DNA of 32,329 nucleotides from Streptomyces sp. DH5 (GTDB taxonomy: Bacteria; Actinomycetota; Actinomycetes; Streptomycetales; Streptomycetaceae): NCBI RefSeq assembly GCF_020873915.1, contig NZ_JAHWGP010000047.1, forward strand, positions 1 to 32,329. The letters run 5' to 3'. The notes under the pieces are model-generated. The model did no database searches. It saw only the letters and a list, made by a program, of their open reading frames with translations, and was not told where the DNA came from. Shown here in pieces: positions 7,635 through 16,084 of this stretch. Both the position numbers and the translations under genes were made by a program. Each line of letters opens with the position of its first letter. Position 1 is the first letter of the stretch.

Positions 7635-9125
7635 GTGCGCGTCCCCGCTCGCCTTCTCCCCCTGCCCGCGGCCGCCGCGGCCTCCGTCCTGCTCACCGGA
7701 TGCTTCTCCTCAACCGGTTCCGGTGACGCCGACGCCGGGGGCAAGCGGATCCGCGTCGCGATGATGCAGCCCCCGCGCTCGGGCCTGTCCCCGCTCTCCG
7801 ACGACGCGTTCAAGCTGTCGCGCTGGTCGACCGCCGAGACTCTGGTGAAGCTGGACCGCAAGGGCGACGCGCGACCCGCGCTGGCGACCGGGTGGGAGCA
7901 GTCCGGGAAGACCTGGACGTTCACGATCCGCGACGGCGTCACCTTCCATGACGGCACGGAACTGACCGCCGAGGCCGTAGTCAACTCCCTCACCAAGGCC
8001 GCCACTTCCTCCCCCAAGCCCCGCATTCTCGACGGCGTGGAACTGACCGCGAAGGCCGAAGCCTCCGACACGGTCACCGTCACCACCGCCACCGAGGATC
8101 CGCTGGTCCCCCAACGGCTCAGCTCTCCGCAGCTGTCGATCCTCGCGGTGAAGGCCTACAAGGGGAAGACGGTCGACCCGGTCGGCGCCGGCACCGGTCC
8201 CTTCGAACTGACCGACGTCAACGGCACCTCCTCCGCCTCCCTCGACCGCTTCGAGGACTACTGGGGCAAGAAGGCCAAGGCCCCCGGCATCGACGTACGG
8301 TTCGTACCGGACGGCACCGCCCGCGCCGCCGCACTGCGCAGCGGCGAGGCCGACATCGTCGAGGCGGTGCCGGTGTCCCAGGCCGCCGTACTGGATCAGG
8401 ACCTGATCACCGAAGTCCCGATGCCACGCACCAACACCCTCTACCTCAACACGGAGAAGGGCGTCTTCGAGGACGCCTCGATGCGCGCGGCGGCCCGGGA
8501 GGCCATCGACGCCGAGTCGATCGTGAAGGGCGTGTACGAGGGCCGCGCCGACGTCGCCGAGGGGCTGCTCGGCCCCGCCCTGCCCTGGGCGGCCGGGCTG
8601 CGCGAGCCGGTGTCCCGCGTGAAGGCGGGCAAGCCGTCCGGGCAGACCGTCACCATCGGCACCTTCACCGACCGGGCCGAGCTGCCCGAGGTCGCCGCCG
8701 CCCTGCAACAGCAACTGCAGAAGGCCGGGTTCGAGGTGAAGCTGGACGTCCGCGAGTACGCGAACATCGAGTCCGACGCGCTGGCGGGTGGCTTCGACGC
8801 GTTCATCCTGTCCCGCGCCACCGTCCTCGACTCGGGCGACCCGGCCGCGTACCTGTACAGCGACTTCGCCTCCGACGGCTCCTTCAACATCTCCCGGCTC
8901 GCCGACGCGAGCGTGGACGAGGCCTTGCAGAAGGCCGGCGAGAGTCCGGCCGGTGACGCGCGCCGCACGGCGGCCGTCGCCGCCGAGGCCGCCGTCCTCG
9001 CCACCGACGCGGCCCTCCCGATGCTGCACGAACGGGTCATCCAGGGTGGCGCCGCCGGCGTGGTCGGCGCCGCCCACGACCCGCGCGAGCGGGAACTGGT
9101 CACGGCGGACACCTACGTCAAGTGA
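7635..9125 (+). CDS. Zur-regulated ABC substrate-binding lipoprotein (peptide/nickel/opine family)
   Basis: A 496-residue extracytoplasmic binding protein of the SBP_bac_5 (DppA/NikA/CntA) family, starting at GTG 7635 with GGAG at 7624-7627. Residues 1-22 are a lipoprotein signal peptide; the lipobox L-L-T-G-C places the lipidated Cys at 23. Family landmarks include FTIRDGVTFHDGTELTAEAV, VGAGTGPFEL and an extended C-terminal lobe. It is the first gene of an operon with a fused permease and two ATPases, behind a Zur box. Under zinc control this family is known to import metal bound to a small ligand (for example the staphylopine system Cnt), so zinc-metallophore uptake is the most likely job. 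Plain peptide or nickel uptake is the alternative; the ligand cannot be read from sequence. Confidence 0.88.
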   Translation: MRVPARLLPLPAAAAASVLLTGCFSSTGSGDADAGGKRIRVAMMQPPRSGLSPLSDDAFKLSRWSTAETLVKLDRKGDARPALATGWEQSGKTWTFTIRDGVTFHDGTELTAEAVVNSLTKAATSSPKPRILDGVELTAKAEASDTVTVTTATEDPLVPQRLSSPQLSILAVKAYKGKTVDPVGAGTGPFELTDVNGTSSASLDRFEDYWGKKAKAPGIDVRFVPDGTARAAALRSGEADIVEAVPVSQAAVLDQDLITEVPMPRTNTLYLNTEKGVFEDASMRAAAREAIDAESIVKGVYEGRADVAEGLLGPALPWAAGLREPVSRVKAGKPSGQTVTIGTFTDRAELPEVAAALQQQLQKAGFEVKLDVREYANIESDALAGGFDAFILSRATVLDSGDPAAYLYSDFASDGSFNISRLADASVDEALQKAGESPAGDARRTAAVAAEAAVLATDAALPMLHERVIQGGAAGVVGAAHDPRERELVTADTYVK

Positions 9126-10861
9126 GGCCCGGTCCGGCGGGAGTGACCCGCGTCGTCTGTCTGATCACCGTCCTGGCGGCCGTCGGGCTGTTGCCCTGGC
9201 TGTCCGGCAGGGACCCGGCACTGAGCGTGCTGCGCGCCCGGTCCGCCGAGCAGGAGCCGACGCGGGAGGCACTGGACGCCGTACGGCGGGACCTCGGCCT
9301 GGAGGCCGGCCCCCTGTCCCTGCTGGGGACATGGGTGTCCGGCCTGCTCCACGGCGATCTCGGCACCTCCTGGGTGTCGGGGGCCGAGGTCCTGCCCTCC
9401 GTGGTCACGGGGTTCCAGGTGTCGCTGGCCCTGATGAGCTGCTCGTCGGGCGTGGCGCTCCTGCTGGCGTCCGCGCTGGTCGCGCCCGTCCTGGTACGGG
9501 GGCGGGGGTCGGCCGGGGCCGTCGCCGCGATGCTGGCCGCCGTACCGGAGTTCCTGCTGGCGACCGTCGCGCTGCTCGCCGGCGGGGTCTGGCTGGGATG
9601 GCTGCCGACGTCCGGCTGGCAGGGCCCCGAGAACATGGCGCTGCCCGCCGTCGCCCTCGGCGTCCCCGCGGGCGGCCTGCTGGGACGGCTGGTCGCGGAC
9701 GCGCTGCCCGCCGTGCTCGGTGAACGGTGGGTGGAGTTGTGGAGGGGCGCCGGTGTGAGCCGTGGCCGGATCGCGGCCGCCGCCCTGCGCCGTGTCCTGC
9801 CGCCGCTCGTCCCGCAGTTCGGGATGGTCGCCGTGGGTCTGACGGGCGGCGCGGTGGCCGTGGAGACGGTCTTCGCCGTGCCCGGGATCGGGCGTACCGC
9901 CCTCGGCGCGGCCAAGTCCCAGGACCTGCCGCTGCTCCAGGGCTCGGTGCTCGCCCTGCTCGGCCTCGGTCTGCTCACCGGCGCACTGGCCGCGTCGATC
10001 CGGCGTCGGTTGCTGGGCCCGGCCCTGCGTGACGCAGGGCTCGCTCTGCCCCCGGCCCGCCCGGTCCGCGCCCACCCGGCGGTCCCCGTCGCGCTCGCCG
10101 CCGTGCTCGCCGCGACCATCGGCTGGGGCCTGCTGCGCGACCCGTACAGCGTGAACACGACGGCTCGTCTCGCCGTGCCGTCCTGGGCGCACCCGCTGGG
10201 CACCGACGGTCTCGGCCGTGACGTGCTCGCCCGGCTGGGGCACGGTGCCGCCTCGGCGGTCGGCACGGCGGCGGCCATCTGCCTGCTGAGCCTGCTGGCC
10301 GCCCTGGCCCTGGGCTTCCTGCCGGGAGTGGCCGCGGGTGCCGCCGACATCGCCAACGCCCTGCCCCCGGTGATCGTCGGCATCCTGGTCGCGGCGGCCG
10401 CCGGGCCGGGCACCGGCGGTGCGGCCCTCGCGGTCGCCCTGATCTCCTGGCCACCGCTGGCCGCGCACGCCGCGGCGCTGGTGCTGGAGGTGCGGGCGTC
10501 GGCGTTCCTGACCGCCCAGCGGGCCATCGGCGCCACCCCCTGGTGGATCCTCACCCGGCACGTGCTTCCCTCCGTCGGCGCGCCCGTCGCCCGCCACGCC
10601 CTGCTGCGGCTGCCCGGCATCGCCCTCGCCCTGGCCTCCCTGGGCTTCCTCGGTCTCGGCGCCCAGCCGCCCGCCCCGGAGTGGGGCCTGCTCCTCGACG
10701 AGTCCCGCGCCTACGTGGAGCGGGCCCCCTGGGCCGCCCTCGCCCCTGCGGTGGCGCTGGCCCTGCTGGCGGGTCTGGCGGTCTCGGGCGCGGCGTTCAC
10801 GCGAGGACGTCGGAGGACCACCCGGATCCGTGCCGCCGAGGAGGCCGTCGTTGAAGTCTGA
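9122..10861 (+). CDS. Fused DppB-DppC-type ABC permease
   Basis: A 579-residue membrane protein that joins the two permeases normally encoded separately (DppB/NikB and DppC/NikC). The first half (residues about 1-300) has the EAA-loop sequence LWRGAGVSRGRIAAAALRRV and the VETVFAVPGIGR region typical of DppB. The second half (about 315-579) has the DppC signature HPLGTDGLGRDVLARL and its own EAA loop AQRAIGATPWWILTRHVLP. The GTG start at 9122 overlaps the stop of the binding-protein gene by 4 nt, giving translational coupling. Fusion fixes a 1:1 ratio of the two halves. The N-terminal half is shorter than a usual DppB and starts directly with a membrane helix. Confidence in family is high; the fusion reads through with no sign of a frameshift. 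Confidence 0.88.
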   Translation: MRPGPAGVTRVVCLITVLAAVGLLPWLSGRDPALSVLRARSAEQEPTREALDAVRRDLGLEAGPLSLLGTWVSGLLHGDLGTSWVSGAEVLPSVVTGFQVSLALMSCSSGVALLLASALVAPVLVRGRGSAGAVAAMLAAVPEFLLATVALLAGGVWLGWLPTSGWQGPENMALPAVALGVPAGGLLGRLVADALPAVLGERWVELWRGAGVSRGRIAAAALRRVLPPLVPQFGMVAVGLTGGAVAVETVFAVPGIGRTALGAAKSQDLPLLQGSVLALLGLGLLTGALAASIRRRLLGPALRDAGLALPPARPVRAHPAVPVALAAVLAATIGWGLLRDPYSVNTTARLAVPSWAHPLGTDGLGRDVLARLGHGAASAVGTAAAICLLSLLAALALGFLPGVAAGAADIANALPPVIVGILVAAAAGPGTGGAALAVALISWPPLAAHAAALVLEVRASAFLTAQRAIGATPWWILTRHVLPSVGAPVARHALLRLPGIALALASLGFLGLGAQPPAPEWGLLLDESRAYVERAPWAALAPAVALALLAGLAVSGAAFTRGRRRTTRIRAAEEAVVEV

Positions 10862-11819
10862 GGCACTGCTCTCGGTGCGCGACCTGCGCATCGCCTTCGA
10901 CGGGAACGAGGTCGTACGCGGCCTGTCGTTCGACGTCCGTCCGCACGAAGCGCTCGCGGTCGTCGGGGAGTCGGGCGCGGGGAAGTCCCTCACCGCCCGG
11001 GCGCTCCTCGGCATGCAGCCCCGGGAAGCGGCGACGAGCGGGACCATACGCCCGGACCTGTCGGCCCACCGCGGCCGCCGCATCGCTCTCATCCCCCAGG
11101 ACGCCCTGTCGGCCCTCTCCCCCGTGCACCCGGTCGGCGACCAACTCGCCGCCGCCGTAAGGTCGGTGGCCCGTGTCTCACGGAAGGAAGCCAGGTCCCG
11201 CGCGGTCGCGGCTCTGGACCGCGTCGGCATCCCCGACGCCGCCCGCCGGGCACGGGCGTACCCGCACGAGTTCTCCGGCGGCATGCGGCAGCGTGCGGTC
11301 ATCGCCATGGCGGCCGTCAACGAGCCCGACGTCCTGGTCGCCGACGAACCCACGACCGCGCTGGACGAGGACCACCGCGACCAGGTGCTGCGGGTCCTCG
11401 CCGAACAGCGTGCGGCGGTCGGGGCGGCGCTGGTCCTCGTCACGCACGACATGGACGTCGTACGGGAGCACACGGACCGCGTGCTGGTCATGTACGCCGG
11501 GCGGCTCACGGAGCACGGCCCGACGAGCGAGGTGCTGGCCCGCCCGCGCGCGCCCTACACCGCCGGCCTCCTCGCCTCCCTCCCCCGGCACGCGTCCCCG
11601 GGCAGCCGTCTGCCCGTCCTGCGCGGCGCCCCACCGGCCCCGGGCACGCTCCCACCGGGCTGCGCGTTCGCCCCGCGCTGCCCACTCGCGGCGGACGTCT
11701 GCCGCCGGTCGGACCCGGAACCGCGGCAGGCGGACGGACGGCTGGTGGCCTGCCACCGCTGGACGGAACTCCCCCACCCGGCGACCGAACTGTTCCAGGA
11801 GGAACGGCACTCCCCATGA
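10851..11819 (+). CDS. ABC transporter ATPase (DppD/NikD type)
   Basis: A 322-residue ATP-binding subunit for the fused permease. Visible motifs are Walker A GESGAGKS, Q-loop IPQDALSALSP, signature FSGGMRQR, Walker B VLVADEPTTALD and H-loop VTHD. The C-terminal oligopeptide/dipeptide extension is present, with its four-cysteine pattern (GCAFAPRCP, then two later Cys). I prefer TTG 10851 because GAGGAGG lies at 10838-10844. GTG 10830 is a possible longer start with GGAGG at 10812-10816. Either start overlaps the end of the permease gene, and the stop overlaps the next ATPase gene by 4 nt. Confidence 0.88.
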   Translation: MKSEALLSVRDLRIAFDGNEVVRGLSFDVRPHEALAVVGESGAGKSLTARALLGMQPREAATSGTIRPDLSAHRGRRIALIPQDALSALSPVHPVGDQLAAAVRSVARVSRKEARSRAVAALDRVGIPDAARRARAYPHEFSGGMRQRAVIAMAAVNEPDVLVADEPTTALDEDHRDQVLRVLAEQRAAVGAALVLVTHDMDVVREHTDRVLVMYAGRLTEHGPTSEVLARPRAPYTAGLLASLPRHASPGSRLPVLRGAPPAPGTLPPGCAFAPRCPLAADVCRRSDPEPRQADGRLVACHRWTELPHPATELFQEERHSP

Positions 11820-12529
11820 GCGATGTTCTGCTGGACGTCCGCGACCTCGTCGTCCGTCACGGCAAGGCGACCGCCGTCGACGGCGTCTCCTTCGCCCTGG
11901 CCGCCGGCGAGGTCCTCGCCCTGAACGGCCCCTCCGGCTGCGGCAAGTCCTCCACTGCCCTGGCCGTGCTCCAGCTGCTCCGCCCGGACGGCGGCGAGAT
12001 CCGCTTCGAAGGCCGGCGGCTCACCGGACTCACGGACCGCGAACTGCGCCTGGTCCGCCCTCGTATGCAGCCCGTCTTCCAGGACCCGTACGGGTCCCTG
12101 AGCCCTCGCCACCGCATCCGCGACGCGGTGGCGGAACCGCTGAAGGCGCAGGGCCGCTGGGACCCCTCCGACGGCCCCGCCCACGTCGCCGAGCTCCTCG
12201 ACCGGGTCGGCCTGGACCCGTCGTACGGCGAACGGCACCCGCACGAACTGTCCGGAGGTCAGTGCCAACGGGCCGGAATCGCGCGGGCACTGGCCTCCGG
12301 CCCGCGCCTGCTGGTCCTCGACGAGCCGGTGTCGTCCCTCGACCCGTCGATCCGGGCCGGCGTGCTGAACCTGCTCGCCGACCTCCGGGACGACCTCGGC
12401 CTCGGCTACCTGTTCATCTGCCACGACCGGGCGGTCGTGCGGCACTTCGCGGACCGCGTGATCGAGATGCGTGACGGGCGCGTCACCTCCGAGTGGAGTC
12501 CTCGACCAGCTGACGCGGCCCTGCGGTGA
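11816..12529 (+). CDS. ABC transporter ATPase (DppF/NikE type), short form
   Basis: A 237-residue second ATPase of the same transporter. Motifs: Walker A GPSGCGKS, Q-loop FQDPYGSLSPRH, signature LSGGQCQR, Walker B LLVLDEPVSSLD and H-loop ICHD. ATG 11816 overlaps the stop of the previous gene (ATGA). It ends soon after the D-loop region and lacks the C-terminal oligopeptide extension found in many DppF proteins and in its partner here, so the pair is asymmetric. It is the last gene of the Zur-controlled transporter operon; the next Zur-like box follows about 100 bp downstream. Confidence 0.88.
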   Translation: MSDVLLDVRDLVVRHGKATAVDGVSFALAAGEVLALNGPSGCGKSSTALAVLQLLRPDGGEIRFEGRRLTGLTDRELRLVRPRMQPVFQDPYGSLSPRHRIRDAVAEPLKAQGRWDPSDGPAHVAELLDRVGLDPSYGERHPHELSGGQCQRAGIARALASGPRLLVLDEPVSSLDPSIRAGVLNLLADLRDDLGLGYLFICHDRAVVRHFADRVIEMRDGRVTSEWSPRPADAALR

Positions 12530-12633
12530 GCCGCTCCGAGCCGGGCGCGGCCTCCGGACCCAACGCCCGCCGCGCGCGCCGACGCCCTTCGTCACGACCA
12601 CTTCGGTTCGCCGGACCGAACCGATACCGCATA

Positions 12634-12648
12634 TGAAAATCATTGTCG
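12634..12648. promoter_or_regulatory. Zur box upstream of the L32/COG0523/Fur operon
   Basis: TGAAAATCATTGTCG matches the remembered Zur consensus at 12 of 15 positions and is flanked symmetrically by ATA and TAT. The -10-like TATACT (12649-12654) abuts it, so bound Zur would block the promoter. The operon it precedes (Cys-free L32, COG0523) is a textbook Zur target. Confidence 0.8.
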
Positions 12649-12746
12649 TATACTGGGTGTCTGCCCGGTGCGGTCGGGATGTTTCCCGGACCCGCCGGCC
12701 GGCGCGTTCCGCGCCGAATACCCGTCCTGGCTGAGAGGAACGACCC

Positions 12747-12917
12747 ATGGCCGTGCCCAAGCGCAAGATGTCGCGCAGCAACACCCGCCACCGCCGGGCC
12801 CAGTGGAAGGCGGCGACGCCGAATCTGGTGCCGGTCACGGTGGACGGTGCGACCCACCGGGTTCCGCAGCACCTCGTGCCCGCCTACCGGCGCGGTCTGC
12901 TGCGTCCGGAGGACTGA
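12747..12917 (+). CDS. rpmF: Ribosomal protein L32, zinc-independent (C-minus) paralogue
   Basis: A 56-residue L32 beginning [23 protein letters not shown] 12747 follows GAGAGGAA at 12733-12740. Ordinary L32 carries a four-cysteine zinc ribbon; this copy has no cysteine at all. Under zinc starvation such C-minus paralogues replace the zinc-containing protein on the ribosome, which releases or spares zinc. It is first in an operon behind a Zur-like box and is followed after 5 nt by the COG0523 GTPase gene, whose ribosome binding site lies in the end of this gene. Family and zinc-free status are seen directly; the replacement role is established for the family. Confidence 0.93.
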   Translation: MAVPKRKMSRSNTRHRRAQWKAATPNLVPVTVDGATHRVPQHLVPAYRRGLLRPED

Positions 12918-12922
12918 CGCCG

Positions 12923-14092
12923 ATGTCCTCGCAGCGCCTGCCCGTCACCGTGCTGTCGGGCTTCCTCGGTGCCGGCAAGACGACGCTCCTCAACCACGTC
13001 CTCACCAACCGGGAGGGCCTGCGCGTGGCGGTGATCGTCAACGACATGAGCGAGGTCAACATCGACGCCGCTCTCGTGCGCGGGGGCGAGGCGGCGCTCT
13101 CCCGCACCGAGGAGCGCCTGGTGGAGATGACCAACGGCTGCATCTGCTGCACGCTGCGGGACGACCTGCTGGAGGAGGTCGACCGGCTCGCCCGGGAGGG
13201 CCGCTTCGACTACCTGCTCATCGAGTCGAGCGGCATCTCCGAGCCGATGCCCGTGGCCGCCACCTTCGCCTTCGCCCGCGACGACGGAGCAGTACTGGGG
13301 GACGTGGCCCGACTGGACACCATGGTCACCGTCGTGGACGCCGCCGGCTTCCTCGCCGAGCTGGACACCGGGGACGATCTCACCGAACGGGGCCTGGCCC
13401 CCTACGAGGACGACGAGCGCACCGTGAGCGACCTGCTGGTCGACCAGGCGGAGTTCGCCGACGTGCTCGTGCTCAACAAGCTGGATCTGGTCGCCGACGC
13501 CGACGCCGACCGGGTGCGCGGGGTGCTCGCACGGTTGAACCCGACGGCCCGTCTGATCGCCGCGGAGCACGGCCGGGTCGCTGTCCGCGACGTCCTGGAG
13601 ACCGGACGGTTCGACCTGGAGCGTGCGCAGCAGGCTCCGGGCTGGGTCCGTGAGCTCAACGGCGACCACGTCCCGGAGACCGAGGAGTACGGCGTCTCCT
13701 CCTTCGTCTTCCGCTCCCCTGCCCCCTTCCATCCCGAACGTCTGTGGGACTTCGTCACCGAGGGACTCGACAGCGGAGCGCACGGCCGAGTGCTGCGTTC
13801 CAAGGGGTTCTTCACGCTCGCCGGCCGTGAGGGCGTGACCGGCCTGTGGTCGCAGGCCGGGTCCGTGGCCCGCTTCGAACCGTCGGGCACCCGGGACGCC
13901 GACGTGCTCCACGCGCAGGAACTGGTGTTCATCGGCGTCGGTCTGCGGGAGCCGAGCATGCGCGCCGCCCTCGCCGCGTGTCTGATGGGCGAGGACGAGC
14001 CGAGGCCGGAGAACGATCCCTTCCCCTCGTGGGACACCGGGCAGGTCTGCGATCTCGAGCACGGCCACCAAAGTCCGACGGCGGTTGCCTGA
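12923..14092 (+). CDS. COG0523/CobW-family GTPase, zinc metallochaperone type (YciC/ZagA-like)
   Basis: A 389-residue G3E GTPase. The P-loop GFLGAGKTT is at residues about 12-20, the metal-binding CxCC motif is seen in [12 protein letters not shown] (about residues 72-83), followed by ESSGISEP and the base-specificity motif NKLDLV. The C-terminal CobW_C domain is present ([15 protein letters not shown] onward), and the protein ends with a short EHGHQ tail. Members of this family next to C-minus ribosomal proteins and under Zur deliver zinc to essential enzymes during starvation. ATG 12923 is used with GGAGG at 12908-12912. It overlaps nothing and is followed after 41 bp by the Fur-family gene, probably in the same transcript. 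Confidence 0.92.
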   Translation: MSSQRLPVTVLSGFLGAGKTTLLNHVLTNREGLRVAVIVNDMSEVNIDAALVRGGEAALSRTEERLVEMTNGCICCTLRDDLLEEVDRLAREGRFDYLLIESSGISEPMPVAATFAFARDDGAVLGDVARLDTMVTVVDAAGFLAELDTGDDLTERGLAPYEDDERTVSDLLVDQAEFADVLVLNKLDLVADADADRVRGVLARLNPTARLIAAEHGRVAVRDVLETGRFDLERAQQAPGWVRELNGDHVPETEEYGVSSFVFRSPAPFHPERLWDFVTEGLDSGAHGRVLRSKGFFTLAGREGVTGLWSQAGSVARFEPSGTRDADVLHAQELVFIGVGLREPSMRAALAACLMGEDEPRPENDPFPSWDTGQVCDLEHGHQSPTAVA

Positions 14093-14133
14093 CCGGATCA
14101 CGAGGGCGGCCGGATGCGACGGGAGGCACACGC

Positions 14134-14553
14134 ATGTACGGAACGGTCCACGGCGGGTGGCGCACGACCCCGCGGCGCGCCGCGGTCCTCGATGCCCTGC
14201 ACGCCTGTGACGGTTTCGTCTCGGCGCAGACCCTGCACACCGCTCTGGTCACGGACGGCGTGGGGGTGGGGCTGTCCACCGTCTACCGCACGCTCCGGTT
14301 ACTGGAGGCTGCCGGACACGTCGACGTCGTACGGGACAGTGACGGTGAACGTCTGTACCGGCCCAGACCGGACGACGGCCACCGTCACTACCTCGTCTGC
14401 CGGGAGTGCGGGTTCAGCCTGGCGGTGGAGTCCGGAGAGGTCGAACAGTGGGTGGCGAGGATCACGCGCGACATCGGGTTCCACTCGGTGGATCACACCG
14501 TCGAACTCTCAGGCGTCTGCGACGGCTGCCGCCCCGGGCCGGTCGACCGCTGA
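14134..14553 (+). CDS. Fur-family regulator, Zur paralogue
   Basis: A 139-residue Fur-family repressor, ATG 14134 with GGGAGG at 14121-14126. The winged helix includes VGLSTVYRTLRLLEAAG (residues 45-61). Both structural-zinc pairs are present (CRECG and CDGC). The hinge has GHRHYLVC and the C-terminal domain has FHSVDHTVELSGVC, like Zur. In Streptomyces Zur as I remember it, a Cys precedes the hinge histidines (YRRC); here that position reads YRPR, so one regulatory-site ligand seems missing. A TTA leucine codon (14299-14301, residue 56) suggests dependence on the bldA tRNA. It is last in the Zur-boxed operon, so it is probably zinc-repressed itself. It is more likely a secondary Zur than the housekeeping one. 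Confidence 0.87.
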   Translation: MYGTVHGGWRTTPRRAAVLDALHACDGFVSAQTLHTALVTDGVGVGLSTVYRTLRLLEAAGHVDVVRDSDGERLYRPRPDDGHRHYLVCRECGFSLAVESGEVEQWVARITRDIGFHSVDHTVELSGVCDGCRPGPVDR

Positions 14554-14631
14554 CCGGCGTCTCGCCGGCACCGCCCGGGGCGCCCGGTGACGGGCCAGGT
14601 GCACGGGTGGCCCGGCGAACCGTACGGCCGC

Positions 14632-14675
14632 CGGTGCGCCGCCACCCCTCTCCGGGGGTCCGGGGCGGCGCACCG
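14632..14675. terminator. Bidirectional terminator between convergent operons
   Basis: A 12-bp perfect stem (CGGTGCGCCGCC at 14632-14643 with its complement at 14664-14675), and within its loop a second 5-bp stem ACCCC/GGGGT. It sits between the convergent ends of the Fur-family gene (14553) and the carrier/reductase gene (14684) and can serve both strands. Confidence 0.75.
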
Positions 14676-14683
14676 ACGGCTGC

Positions 14684-16026
14684 TCACAGCACCTTCAGCT
14701 CGGCCGCTGAATCGGCCGCCAGCTCCTCGGTGACCCGCGCGGGGTCGAGTACGTCCGCGGCGAAGTGCACACCGGGAGTGATCGCCCCGTCGAGCATCCG
14801 CAGAGCGGTGGCGACGGCGAGGAACCCGCTCAGCTCGTAGGAGTCCGGGGCGCGCAGGACGAGCCTCGCGGTGGGCGGGCCGTCCGTCGCTCCGTCCCAG
14901 AGGTGGAACTCCTGTCCGTACCAGGCTCCGTGGCGCCGCACGTCCTCGTCGGCCGCCGCGACCAGGTCGGCGGTCTCCGTGCTGTCCAGTGCCCATGCCA
15001 TGGCCAGTTCCCCGGCCAGGCGCCCGCCGCCGAAGACGGTGTACCAGCGCACCTGGCCGACGCCCGTGGCCCGGGCCAGCCGGACGGCCTCGGTGGAGAG
15101 GAAGGGGAAGGCGCCGACGGGTGCGGGAAAGGCGTCGAGCCGCAGCCCCCGGCGGGGAGCCAGCGCACGCTCCCGCACCCGGCCCTCGTGCCAGGCGGCC
15201 GCCGGCGTGCCGTGCTCCGGTCCGCGGCCGAGCAGCACGTCGCCGGCGGCGGCCGGGGTGAGCGGCGCGACGCCGCCGACGTAGGCCTCCAGTGCGACGG
15301 GACCGGTGGCGCGGGCGGCCAGTGCGCGGGGCAGCAGCGAGGACAGGCCCGGCAGCGCGCCGGCGGACAGCACGGCCGCGCGTCCGGCCGCCACCCATCG
15401 CCCGGCGCCCCCGTCGGCGGACAGCAGGGTGTGGACCGGGTCGTCACCGGCCGCGTCGACGTAGTCCGCGCCGCCTCGCAGGGCGGCCCGGGCGACCGCG
15501 TCGAGGACGCGGTACGAGGGCCCCGCGCAGTTGACGACGAGTCGGCAACCGTCCGTGAAGCGGTGCAGCGCCTCGGGATCGGTCAGGTCCACCGTCAGGG
15601 CGCCCACGTCCGGGCCTCCCTCCGGGAGGCCGGCGACCAGCGCCTCCGCCCGGCCCCGATCGCGGCCGGGTCCTCGCGGCGGCGCAGGTCCAGGGGCAGG
15701 GGGCGCAGGGCACCCGTCCCCGATCCGGTGCTGCGTTCGTGGACGAGGGCGGCGAGCTGCGCGGCGCTCTGTTCGACGCGGACGTCCGCCAGTGCCAGCG
15801 GGGTGCCCAGCCGTTTGCGGAGCATGGCGGCCATGCGGACGGCCAGGACGGAGTGGCCGCCCAGGCTCAGGAAGCTGGCGTCCGCCGGTACGGGGGCCAG
15901 GTCGGTCTCCAGGGCGTCGGCCCACACGGCGCGGACGGCGTCGACCAGGTCGGCCGAGGTCTGCTCGGCGGTGTGCCGGGCTACCGGCGTGACAGCGCAT
16001 GAGACGGTGCACGCTCCCGTAGGCAC
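14684..16026 (-). pseudogene. Carrier protein + saccharopine-dehydrogenase-like reductase, frame broken
   Basis: From GTG 16026 one frame encodes a phosphopantetheine carrier domain: VRAVWADALETDLAPVPADA then SFLSLGGHS with Ser59 as attachment site. That frame stops at 15595. A second frame, recognisable from about 15665 to 14684, encodes most of a saccharopine-dehydrogenase-like NAD(P) oxidoreductase (VVNCAGPSYRVLDAVARAAL, DYVDAAGDD, ALPGLSSLLPRALA). Its first beta strand and GxGxxG loop, which should precede GRDRGRAEALVAGL, are found in none of the three minus-strand frames near the junction (about 15640-15700). So the gene has a frame change plus loss of roughly 25-30 residues: a decayed gene, a deletion-type sequencing error, or (less likely) two separate genes. 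It is the last gene of the minus-strand biosynthetic operon. No adenylation domain to load the carrier is visible nearby. Confidence 0.7.
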
Positions 16027-16084
16027 GCGGCCCGGTCGGGCCGGGCCGGGACGCCACCGCGGCCGCCCGGCCGGGACGGAAGAA

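Noticed and set aside
9113-11509. 798-codon minus-strand frame across the transporter genes
   Set aside because: Opposite the fused permease and first ATPase, whose motifs are complete; translation is Arg/Gln/Gly-rich.
14684-16057. Single intact 457-residue reductase starting at 16057
   Set aside because: Its first 120 residues are an out-of-frame reading of the carrier domain (Arg/Pro/Gly-rich); only the part from about 15665 downward is real.
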